Assembly (NCBI GenBank): GCA_029777755.1
Contig: JAKORQ010000108.1
Location: 1-6,980 of the forward strand
Length of the DNA stretch: 6,980 bases
From: Planctomycetota bacterium
Lineage (GTDB): Bacteria; Planctomycetota; Phycisphaerae; Tepidisphaerales; Tepidisphaeraceae
Direction of reading: 5' to 3'
Under the pieces are notes generated by a model. It saw only the letters and a list, made by a program, of their open reading frames with translations, did no database searches and was not told the DNA's origin. A program made the position numbers and the translations under genes. Below, in pieces: positions 1 through 5,563 of this stretch (within the stretch, counting starts at the first letter, position 1; each line of letters opens with the position of its first letter).

Positions 1-44
1 AGACCCTTGAACGTATTATGTCAGGAGGGCCTCTTTTGTATTTT

Positions 45-72
45 CGAGTTGCGATTTCCGATTTTCGATTTG
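45..72. repeat. Heptamer tandem repeat, consensus CGATTTN, four units
   Basis: Four consecutive 7-base units start at 45, 52, 59 and 66. The last three each begin with CGATTT, and the first is a diverged copy (CGAGTTG). The stretch just upstream (38-44, GTATTTT) may be a fifth, more degraded unit. The tract is clearly richer in A and T than its surroundings and lies in non-coding DNA about 350 bases upstream of the first gene. Short heptamer repeats of this kind occur between genes in several bacterial phyla. Function is unknown. Confidence 0.6.
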
Positions 73-353
73 CACCCCAGCGCGCGTCCAAGCCATTCGT
101 GCGCTAGATCTGATGCTGAAGGTGAGCGGCTTGTACTCAAGCTGGCGGAAGTCTATCCAGATTTGATTCACATTGATGAGCAAGAGGTCGACGTTTGCAC
201 GGTCGCATCTGCTTCGTCGTTACTTGCTCAGGATCACCTTGGCTGCCGCCGGCGGTACTGGCCGCTCCACTTTGGGTGAAACTTCTCGAGTGCCTGCGTG
301 CCTCCTGCCCCTTCGTCGCTTCGCCGCCAATCGCTCCGTCGTTTCCCCTCCAA
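73..353. other. Intergenic stretch without a supportable gene
   Basis: I find no convincing gene, tRNA or riboswitch here. The short open frames start at TTG or lack a ribosome binding site, give translations that look random, and in one case run through the heptamer repeat. A perfect GC palindrome, CCGCCGGCGG, lies at 246-255 but has no loop and is likely chance. The stretch may hold distal regulatory DNA for the gene at 426, or the remains of something no longer recognisable. Confidence 0.5.
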
Positions 354-381
354 TTGACTCCCCACCGGGCATTTCTAGAAT
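354..381 (+). promoter_or_regulatory. Sigma-70-type promoter for the epimerase-like gene
   Basis: A -35 element TTGACT (354-359, five of six consensus matches) is separated by 16 bases from a -10 element TAGAAT (376-381, five of six). Transcription would start near 388, giving a leader of about 38 bases before the ATG at 426, with the ribosome binding site inside it. Spacing, orientation and position all fit. The same octamer TCTAGAAT recurs upstream of the next gene, at 1304-1311. Confidence 0.6.
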
Positions 382-411
382 CGCCTTCGCCTGCCGGGGT
401 TGGCGCGGGCT

Positions 412-418
412 GGAAGGA
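412..418 (+). promoter_or_regulatory. Ribosome binding site fixing the start at 426
   Basis: GGAAGGA, with core AAGGA at 414-418, lies seven bases before the ATG at 426. This favours that ATG over the open but family-atypical upstream extension that could begin at a TTG at 195. Confidence 0.75.
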
Positions 419-425
419 ACAGGAA

Positions 426-1256
426 ATGCTTAAGCTATCAGCGTTTGCGGATGAGATTTCTCCCGATTTGGATGAGCAGATCCGGGTCTGCCGTGAGAAC
501 AACGTTTACCACATCGAACTTCGCGGCGTCGCCGGCAAGAACGTGCTGGATTTCGACGACGCGATGGCGGCCGACATCAAGGCCAAATTGAAGGCAAATG
601 GCATGGGAGTCTCGGCCATCGGCTCCCCGATCGGCAAGGTCAAGATCACCGATCCCTTCGAGCCGCATATGGAGCGCTTCCGCAAGGCAGTGAAGCTCGC
701 CGAGCTGTTTGAGGCTCCCTTCATTCGCATCTTCAGCTTCTATCCGCCCAGCGATGGCGAACTGCTCTACTCCCATCGCGATGAGGTGATGCGGCGGATG
801 GAGGCGTTTGTCGAGTACATTGAGAACCGCGATGTGGTGCTCGTCCATGAGAACGAGTCCCACATCTACGGCGAGATGGGCAAGGAGTGCCTCGACCTCA
901 TGCGCACCGTCAACTCGCCGAAGCTGCGCAATGCGTTCGACTTTGCCAATTACGTACAGGCGGGACAGTATCCTAAGAAGTGCTGGCAGCCGCTGCGGGA
1001 GTACACCGTCCACATCCACATCAAGGATGCCCTCTTTGACGGTGGCAAGGTGGTGCCGGCCGGGCAGGGTGATGGCTGCATTCCCGAGCTGCTGGAAGAT
1101 GCATGGAACACGGGATATCGCGGCTTCCTCACGCTTGAGCCGCACTTGGCCCATGCCGGGCAGTTCTCCGGTTTCTCCGGGCCTGAGCTGTTCAAGGTGG
1201 CGGTCGACGCCCTCAAGAAGGTCTGCGCGGACAAGAACATCCCGCTGGCGCTCTAA
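426..1256 (+). CDS. Sugar phosphate isomerase/epimerase-like TIM-barrel protein
   Basis: A 276-residue cytosolic protein with no signal peptide or membrane segment. It looks like a member of the xylose-isomerase-like TIM-barrel family (AP_endonuc_2 fold, PF01261), which includes sugar isomerases, epimerases and endonuclease IV-like proteins. The start MLKLSAFADEIS is typical of the sugar phosphate isomerase/epimerase branch, and the length matches single-domain members. Likely divalent-metal ligands, placed by family pattern, are Glu142 in the HENE motif, Asp172 in NAFDFAN, His196 or His198 in HIHIKD, and Glu238 in TLEPH; Glu31 may also be in the active site. The catalytic frame therefore looks complete. 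The ATG at 426 is chosen because of the ribosome binding site at 412-418, the family-like N-terminus and the promoter at 354-381. The 77 residues an upstream start would add look like translated non-coding DNA. The substrate cannot be read from sequence; a keto-sugar, an inositol derivative or another polyol are all possible. Confidence 0.88.
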   Translation: MLKLSAFADEISPDLDEQIRVCRENNVYHIELRGVAGKNVLDFDDAMAADIKAKLKANGMGVSAIGSPIGKVKITDPFEPHMERFRKAVKLAELFEAPFIRIFSFYPPSDGELLYSHRDEVMRRMEAFVEYIENRDVVLVHENESHIYGEMGKECLDLMRTVNSPKLRNAFDFANYVQAGQYPKKCWQPLREYTVHIHIKDALFDGGKVVPAGQGDGCIPELLEDAWNTGYRGFLTLEPHLAHAGQFSGFSGPELFKVAVDALKKVCADKNIPLAL

Positions 1257-1265
1257 TGCACCAAA

Positions 1266-1282
1266 TGGCGGGAGATACGCCA
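1266..1282 (+). other. Small hairpin just after the epimerase-like gene
   Basis: TGGCG (1266-1270) and CGCCA (1278-1282) form a perfect 5-base stem around a 7-base loop, ten bases after the stop codon at 1254-1256. No T-run follows, so it is at best a weak or factor-assisted terminator, or a 3'-end stabiliser. Confidence 0.3.
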
Positions 1283-1291
1283 ACCTTCTGA

Positions 1292-1329
1292 CCAGCTCGT
1301 GCGTCTAGAATTGAAGAGGCACGAGCTGG
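1292..1329. promoter_or_regulatory. Perfect 11-base inverted repeat before the secreted-protein gene
   Basis: CCAGCTCGTGC at 1292-1302 is exactly complementary to GCACGAGCTGG at 1319-1329, with 16 bases between. The right arm runs into the ribosome binding site (GGAAGGGG, 1328-1335) of the gene at 1343. The loop contains TAGAAT (1306-1311), identical to the -10 element of the upstream promoter, but without a good -35 at the right distance. It could be an operator flanking a promoter, a hairpin affecting translation of the next gene, or a terminator for the previous one. The absence of a T-run argues against a simple intrinsic terminator. Confidence 0.6.
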
Positions 1330-1335
1330 AAGGGG
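1328..1335 (+). promoter_or_regulatory. Ribosome binding site of the secreted-protein gene
   Basis: GGAAGGGG lies seven bases before the ATG at 1343. Its first two bases belong to the right arm of the inverted repeat 1292-1329, so folding of that repeat in RNA could partly hide it. Confidence 0.65.
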
Positions 1336-1342
1336 ATGGCGT

Positions 1343-2950
1343 ATGCGAGCCTTCATCCTCCTTGCGTTGGCGATGATCCTGACCCCGGCGGCGGTGGCTG
1401 CGCCGCTGCCGCCGGATAAGGCCGTTTTGCTGGATTTTGCCTGGCTCTCGCCGCCCATGATCTCGCCCAGCAGTGCTTGGGGTGATGTCGTTCGCGTGGG
1501 GGACGTCATTCGCCTTGCCAGCCGGCCTGGGGCGACGCAGCCGCAATTTGCCTGGTCACTGCGCTACCCGGTTCCCGCGGAAGAGTATCCGACCGTAGTG
1601 TTGCGCTATCGCGCGTCGCGCATCGGCCAGGCTAACCTGCCTGTGCTGGCGGTGGAGACATCGCAGGGGCAGGCGATCCCAATAGCCCAAGCGCAGGATC
1701 TTCTCCAGGACGGTTCAGTCCGCGAGCTGCGCAAGCAGATCGGCAAGGTGCCTCCTGGTACGATGATCTCCCGTTTCATCTTTGCCCTTCCGCCGGCCGT
1801 GGCACGCCTGGATATCATCGAGCTTCGCTTCGAAGCCGATGGCGCTGCGCCCAAAGTGCCTATTGCGCAACAGGTGCAACTGGTGGTTGTGGATGAGTAC
1901 AACCAGCCGGTGGTGAATGCGGACGTGATCATCGGTCCGCTGGAGAGAATCAACTGGCAGGCACGCGGTCGAACGGATGCCAACGGCCGGTTGATGCTCT
2001 CGGTGGTATCGCCCGGGGCAAGCGGCACGGCGGCCGGTCTGCTGGGGCTTGCCCAGCCGGCCGAGGCAGCGGTGATGCGGCCGGGTTTTACACCTCAGTA
2101 TATCCCTTCCATCCAGCTGCAGCCCGGTGAACTACTGGCGGTTCGCTTGACGAGGGACGACAGCATTCCTTCCGCGCAAGTTGCGGCGACTGTAGCACCG
2201 TCGACGGATCAGACGCCCGCCCCGTCACCACATCCACAGTACGGAAGCGTCGAGGAGCACAACAACTACTACTTCTACGACGATGATGACGATTATTACG
2301 ACTACTACGACTGCGACCGTCACTATCGCCGCCGCTACTGGCCGTATGGATACTGGCCCGGCTATGTGGTGGTAATCAGAGGGGACAAAGACGACAACAA
2401 CAACGGCAACGGCAATGGAGATGGCAACGGCGGCAATGGAGACGATGGCAATGGTGAGAATGAAGATCTCCGCACGCCGCCGATCCCGCTTCCCAATGAG
2501 CAGGGGCGTGTGGTTCCCTGGCAGACTTCGCCGACCATCGGTGTGACACCGGTGCCCAGCCATGCGGTAAAGGTTGCCCCGGGAGTAGGGGTGGTGAGCG
2601 TCCCGCGATATGGTGTTACCAGTGTCCCGGGAGTGCAGGTCACCACATCTCCCGGCCAGGGGTTTACGCCGGTACCTGCACAGCGTGTCCAGCCAGCTCC
2701 GCGCTCGGAGACGATCTCAGTTCCGCGCACGATTGAGCCGCCGCGCCGGGTAAGCACGCCGATTCGAACACCAGCCAGGGTTCGGCAGCCATCGCCTCCC
2801 GCGCGGGTGAGTCGTCCAGCGCGTGACGTGGTAAGGAGCGCGCCGCCGCGAATGTCCTCTCCCTCGCGGGTGAACTCGCGGCCCGCCGGCGTGGAACGAT
2901 CAGTGCCATCTCCCATCTCGCCAGTTCCCGGTGGCATGAAGATGCGCTAG
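1343..2950 (+). CDS. Secreted multi-region low-complexity protein, function unknown
   Basis: A 535-residue protein that I do not recognise as a named family. Residues 1-20 form a signal peptide (MRAF, a hydrophobic core, then AVAA before Pro21), so export across the inner membrane is likely. Residues 21-170 look beta-rich (for example YPTVVLRYRA) and may be a carbohydrate-binding-like domain. Residues 172-225 resemble a carboxypeptidase-regulatory-like beta-sandwich, with VVDEYNQPVVNADV followed by TDANGR. Residues 309-341 are Tyr/Asp/Arg/Trp-rich and contain the only cysteine, Cys324. Residues 348-375 are an Asp/Asn/Gly tract. Residues 391-462 are nine octapeptide repeats with proline at every eighth position. 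Residues 463-535 are basic, with about 14 Arg and 16 Pro in 73 residues. There is no catalytic motif, C-terminal membrane anchor or recognised sorting signal. A surface, matrix or cell-wall-associated structural or adhesive role is inferred from composition only. The start is supported by GGAAGGGG seven bases upstream and by the signal peptide. Confidence 0.85.
   Translation: MRAFILLALAMILTPAAVAAPLPPDKAVLLDFAWLSPPMISPSSAWGDVVRVGDVIRLASRPGATQPQFAWSLRYPVPAEEYPTVVLRYRASRIGQANLPVLAVETSQGQAIPIAQAQDLLQDGSVRELRKQIGKVPPGTMISRFIFALPPAVARLDIIELRFEADGAAPKVPIAQQVQLVVVDEYNQPVVNADVIIGPLERINWQARGRTDANGRLMLSVVSPGASGTAAGLLGLAQPAEAAVMRPGFTPQYIPSIQLQPGELLAVRLTRDDSIPSAQVAATVAPSTDQTPAPSPHPQYGSVEEHNNYYFYDDDDDYYDYYDCDRHYRRRYWPYGYWPGYVVVIRGDKDDNNNGNGNGDGNGGNGDDGNGENEDLRTPPIPLPNEQGRVVPWQTSPTIGVTPVPSHAVKVAPGVGVVSVPRYGVTSVPGVQVTTSPGQGFTPVPAQRVQPAPRSETISVPRTIEPPRRVSTPIRTPARVRQPSPPARVSRPARDVVRSAPPRMSSPSRVNSRPAGVERSVPSPISPVPGGMKMR
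2267..2467 (+). other. Tyr/Asp-rich block and Asp/Asn/Gly tract within the secreted protein
   Basis: Codons 309-375. The first part (309-341) has five consecutive Asp (313-317), many Tyr, the single Cys324, and then an Arg/Tyr/Trp/Gly segment. The second part (348-375) is almost entirely Asp, Asn, Gly and Glu, encoded by AAC/GGC/GAT-type triplets that form an imperfect microsatellite. Such acidic tracts can bind calcium or act as flexible spacers; no strict calcium-loop spacing is evident. Length changes in multiples of three bases would keep the frame. Confidence 0.7.
2513..2728 (+). repeat. Nine tandem octapeptide (24-base) repeats, proline every eighth residue
   Basis: Residues 391-462 of the secreted protein divide into nine 8-residue units with proline at 397, 405, 413, 421, 429, 437, 445, 453 and 461. 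The rough consensus is x-G-V-T-x-V-P-G. The second to sixth units (399-446) are closest to it; the first and the last two are more diverged. At DNA level the units are degenerate, so this is an old repeat held by protein-level constraint. Such Val/Pro repeats would form an extended or beta-spiral-like rod. Confidence 0.8.
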
Positions 2951-2964
2951 AGGAGCGGCGAAGC

Positions 2965-2979
2965 GGGCGGTCTCCGCCC
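2965..2979. terminator. Weak hairpin between converging genes
   Basis: GGGCGG (2965-2970) and CCGCCC (2974-2979) form a 6-base stem with a 3-base loop, 14 bases after the stop of the secreted-protein gene. A second small stem, CAAGG (2988-2992) with CCTTG (2997-3001), follows. No T-run is present on either strand, so this is only a candidate, possibly bidirectional or Rho-assisted, termination region. Confidence 0.3.
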
Positions 2980-3055
2980 ACGGGAGGCAAGGCGATCCTT
3001 GGCGGAAACTCGCTTCCACCTATAAGGCATCCGCAGGATCAGTAGAGCATCAGAG

Positions 3056-3208
3056 TCAGGGAATCCGGACGACGTACATCCCTTGTTCTCTAGCACGCAG
3101 CGAAGCAACCAGGCCGGTGTTGACCTCTCGATAGCGGTCAATGTGAATGCTGCTCGGGCAGACCTCCACCGGCTCGAAGGCTCGCGGCTTGAGGACATGC
3201 CGCTTCAC
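3056..3208 (-). CDS. Possible small protein of 50 residues downstream of alanine dehydrogenase
   Basis: A GTG-started frame of 50 codons ends in TGA at 3056-3058 and lies 12 bases after the TAG stop of alanine dehydrogenase, in the same reading frame. Its translation (starting MKRHVLKPRAFEP, ending EQGMYVVRIP) looks protein-like, with a mix of charged and hydrophobic residues. By hand count, GC at codon positions 1, 2 and 3 is about 68, 42 and 72 percent, the order expected of coding DNA in a GC-rich genome. The antisense frame uses the same triplets and gives nearly the same figures, so this is weak support. No clear ribosome binding site is seen. I know of no family match. It could be a small gene co-transcribed with alanine dehydrogenase, a read-through extension, or chance. 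Confidence 0.35.
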   Translation of the reverse strand: MKRHVLKPRAFEPVEVCPSSIHIDRYREVNTGLVASLRAREQGMYVVRIP

Positions 3209-3220
3209 TTTGCAGAAGCT

Positions 3221-4330
3221 CTAGCCCAGGCGCAACGGCTCGAACGGCAGGCCCGCCGACTCCGCGACAGCATGGTTGGTGATCTTCCCATCCGCGATCG
3301 AGACTCCCTCGGCCAGCCCGGCGTCGGCGCTGGCGGCCGGGCGCCATCCTTCGTTTGCCAGTTTCAGCACGTACGGCAGTGTGGCATTGCAGAGCGCCTG
3401 GCTGGAGGTGGTGGGGACAGCGCCGGGAATATTGGTGACGCAGTAGTGGATGACATCGTCGACAGCGTAAGTCGGCTGCTGGTGTGTGGTGGGTCGGCTG
3501 GTTTCAGCGGAGCCACCCTGGTCGATGGCGACATCAACGATGACGCTGCCCGGCTTCATCTTCCGCAGATGCTCGCGGGTGATAAGGCGCGGAGTTCGGG
3601 CGCCGGGAACCAGGACCGCCCCGATAACGAGGTCGGCCTGCCGCAGTTGCCGTGCGACCGTATGTGGATCCGAGTAGATGGTGTTGACGTTGGACGGCAT
3701 CAGCTCATCGAGATGGCGCAGGCGATCGACGTTGATGTCCATCAGCACGACGCTGGCGCCAAGGCCCGCGGCGGTCCTCGCGGCCGCCGCACCAACGACG
3801 CCTGCCCCCAACACCACCACATTTGCCGGGGCAACGCCGGGCACACCTCCCAGCAGGACGCCCCGCCCGCCTGTGGGCTTTTCAAGGCACTTTGCCCCTT
3901 CCTGCACACTCATCTTGCCGGCGATCTCGCTCATGGGGGTAAGCAGGGGTAGTCTTCCACCCGCGTCGCGGATGGTTTCGTAGGCGATCGCAACAATACC
4001 ACGCTCAAGGCAATCGCAGGTTAGTGCCGCATCGGCCGCGAAATGGAAGTACGCAAATACGACCTGCCCCGGCCGCATGAGCTGACGCTCCGGCTCCTGC
4101 GGCTCCTTCACTTTCACGACCATGTCGGCCTGCGCCCAGACGTCTTCCGCGCTGGGGACGATGGTGGCTCCCTCCACAGCGTACGCCTCGTCCGGGTAGC
4201 CTGATTCCGTTCCTGCCTGCGCCTGGACGAGCACCTTGTGGCCGGCCTTCGTGAGCAGATGCGCCCCCACTGGCAGCAGGCCAACGCGATACTCATCCGG
4301 CTTTGTCTCGCGAGGGATACCGATGACCAT
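3221..4330 (-). CDS. ald: Alanine dehydrogenase
   Basis: A 369-residue enzyme for the NAD-dependent, reversible oxidative deamination of L-alanine to pyruvate and ammonia in the cytosol. It lets cells use alanine as a carbon and nitrogen source, or fix ammonia while re-oxidising NADH. Length is close to known family members (about 370 residues). The N-terminus MVIGIPRETKPDEYRVGL is characteristic. Expected active-site residues are present: Arg15, Lys75 in VKVKEP and His96 in YFHFA for substrate binding and catalysis, and Asp270 in VDVAIDQGG. The NAD-binding Rossmann motif is GAGVVG at 175-180, with acidic Asp198 at the end of the next strand, as expected for NAD rather than NADP. The ATG at 4330 is the only reasonable start: an in-frame TGA lies at 4340-4342 and no alternative start codon sits between. 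There is no evident ribosome binding site; see the promoter candidate just upstream. It follows the permease gene by 67 bases on the same strand. Confidence 0.97.
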   Translation of the reverse strand: MVIGIPRETKPDEYRVGLLPVGAHLLTKAGHKVLVQAQAGTESGYPDEAYAVEGATIVPSAEDVWAQADMVVKVKEPQEPERQLMRPGQVVFAYFHFAADAALTCDCLERGIVAIAYETIRDAGGRLPLLTPMSEIAGKMSVQEGAKCLEKPTGGRGVLLGGVPGVAPANVVVLGAGVVGAAAARTAAGLGASVVLMDINVDRLRHLDELMPSNVNTIYSDPHTVARQLRQADLVIGAVLVPGARTPRLITREHLRKMKPGSVIVDVAIDQGGSAETSRPTTHQQPTYAVDDVIHYCVTNIPGAVPTTSSQALCNATLPYVLKLANEGWRPAASADAGLAEGVSIADGKITNHAVAESAGLPFEPLRLG

Positions 4331-4338
4331 GCGGCCAA

Positions 4339-4344
4339 ATCATA
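4339..4344 (-). promoter_or_regulatory. Candidate -10 element for a leaderless ald transcript
   Basis: Read on the minus strand this is TATGAT, five of six matches to the -10 consensus, ending eight bases before the ald ATG. A start of transcription about seven bases downstream would fall within a base or two of the ATG, giving a leaderless or near-leaderless message. That would explain the missing ribosome binding site. The -35 region is poor (about three of six at 17 bases), so the call is tentative. Confidence 0.35.
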
Positions 4345-4397
4345 GGCAGATCCATGGTCTGGGCCAGTTCAGTTACCTTCCGATCACGTCCCAGCGG

Positions 4398-5549
4398 TCA
4401 GGTCTTGAGGCGATCGAGCATCCAGACCGAGATGGGGCCGAAGATGAAGATTGGCATCCACAGCATCAGCGGCGGCCAGAACCAGGTTGCCTCTGGTGCA
4501 GGCGGTCGGCCGGCAAGCTGATGGCTGATGAACACGCAGGCCATGCAGGCCCCGGTGATGAGCACGGTCTTGGTGGCTGCGGTTTTCAGGGCATTTGGCT
4601 CGCGCGTGAGGATGCAGGGGATCGCCAGCATCAGCAGCACGACGTTGATCAGCGGCTGCACGATGCGCGAATGCTTCACCCGCAGCAGCGGCACAGCACC
4701 ATAGTTTCGCGGGTGTTCCAGCAGGTCGTTGATCTGCGCGGTCGATAGCATCTCGGCGAAGCGCGATTTCCGATATAGTGCGATCTCGTTTGGCCCGAGA
4801 TCGGTCTTCCACTCGGAAACCGGCGTGGTCGTCGGGGGATCGCCAGGGCGCAGGCCGGTCTGGCGCCGGGCGTCGGTCAGCTTCCACTTTCCGTTGTCGT
4901 AGACCGCACGGGCGGCAACGATGTGGGCGACCGGCTGGCGGTTCTCGTCGAACTCGATGATGTCGACCTCCTCCATGGCCGCGGGCAGACGCCGGCCGTT
5001 GCGGTCCACGCCCGGCGGATCGTACTTGGCCGCCAGCAGCAGCGAACCGGCCGAATCTTCAAGGGCATTGATCGGGAAGGAGGAGGCCCGCGCCATGCCA
5101 ACCTCGTCATGGTCGCGCACCAGCTTGTGGGTGATGTTGGGGATGATCAGCTCCTGGTCTACCACCAGGAGCACGCTCATCATCATGCCGGTGAGCACCA
5201 CCGGCAGGGCGATGCGGATCATCGGCACGCCGGCCGCCAGCATGGCAGTCAGCTCGTTGTAGCGCATCAGGCGGATGAGGGTGAAGCCGGCCGCCACGAC
5301 CGGGATGATCCCCGAAAGCTGCACGAAGAACGCGAACATCTGGTAGAAGTAGAAGTCCGCGATGCTCCCGATGAGCCAGAGTGTGGAGGAAGCGCCGGCC
5401 GACTCGCTGCCCTGGCTTGCCGAAGCCCTGGTCAGCTCATCGAAGTTGAAGACCATGTCCAACGTGATGTACAGCCCGATCAGCACGATGAAGCTGAGCA
5501 GGTAGTTCCGCAGGAAGTTAACGACAATATACCGATCGAAGATTTTCAC
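4398..5549 (-). CDS. LptF/LptG-family lipopolysaccharide export permease
   Basis: A 383-residue inner-membrane protein of the YjgP/YjgQ (LptF/LptG) family. In known members, LptF and LptG pair with the ATPase LptB to extract lipopolysaccharide from the inner membrane and pass it to the LptC/LptA bridge. The topology fits: an N-terminal cytosolic segment MKIFDRYI, a membrane helix about 10-33, two helices in about 60-90 and 108-130, a periplasmic beta domain about 135-290, and three C-terminal helices about 298-314, 328-345 and 355-376. RYNELTAMLAAGV (96-108) matches the coupling-helix motif that contacts the ATPase, and HSRIVQPLINVVLLMLAIP the conserved fourth-helix motif. The start codon is GTG with no clear ribosome binding site, 14 bases after the glycosyltransferase stop, so the two are probably co-transcribed. 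I cannot tell LptF from LptG. Unusually, the partner permease is not immediately next to it. Confidence 0.9.
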   Translation of the reverse strand: MKIFDRYIVVNFLRNYLLSFIVLIGLYITLDMVFNFDELTRASASQGSESAGASSTLWLIGSIADFYFYQMFAFFVQLSGIIPVVAAGFTLIRLMRYNELTAMLAAGVPMIRIALPVVLTGMMMSVLLVVDQELIIPNITHKLVRDHDEVGMARASSFPINALEDSAGSLLLAAKYDPPGVDRNGRRLPAAMEEVDIIEFDENRQPVAHIVAARAVYDNGKWKLTDARRQTGLRPGDPPTTTPVSEWKTDLGPNEIALYRKSRFAEMLSTAQINDLLEHPRNYGAVPLLRVKHSRIVQPLINVVLLMLAIPCILTREPNALKTAATKTVLITGACMACVFISHQLAGRPPAPEATWFWPPLMLWMPIFIFGPISVWMLDRLKT

Positions 5550-5563
5550 GTTTGGGTCGTAAT

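Noticed and set aside
22..37. AGGAGG followed by TTTT, resembling a ribosome binding site or a terminator
   Set aside because: Only a 24-codon TTG frame follows, and the possible stem is four bases including a G-T pair, too weak to call either way.
232..241. GGATCACCTT, reminiscent of the 3' end of 16S rRNA
   Set aside because: The neighbouring sequence does not resemble 16S rRNA and the core anti-Shine-Dalgarno part is missing; coincidence.
246..255. Perfect palindrome CCGCCGGCGG
   Set aside because: No loop, simple GC-rich composition and not close to a promoter; likely by chance.
7..279. A 90-codon open frame at the left end
   Set aside because: It begins with TTG without a well-placed ribosome binding site and reads through the heptamer repeat; no family resemblance.
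195..425. N-terminal extension of the epimerase-like gene from a TTG start
   Set aside because: The added residues look like translated non-coding DNA, there is no ribosome binding site at 195, and the promoter at 354-381 would lie inside the extension. The ATG at 426 has a good ribosome binding site.
2362..2937. A 191-codon minus-strand open frame opposite the secreted protein
   Set aside because: It is explained by the repetitive codons of the plus-strand gene, which has a signal peptide, a ribosome binding site and ordered repeats.
3083..3952. A 289-codon open frame on the plus strand, opposite alanine dehydrogenase
   Set aside because: It uses the same triplets as ald read backwards. 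Such frames are common opposite GC-rich genes, and the translation matches nothing recognisable, whereas ald has all its active-site residues.
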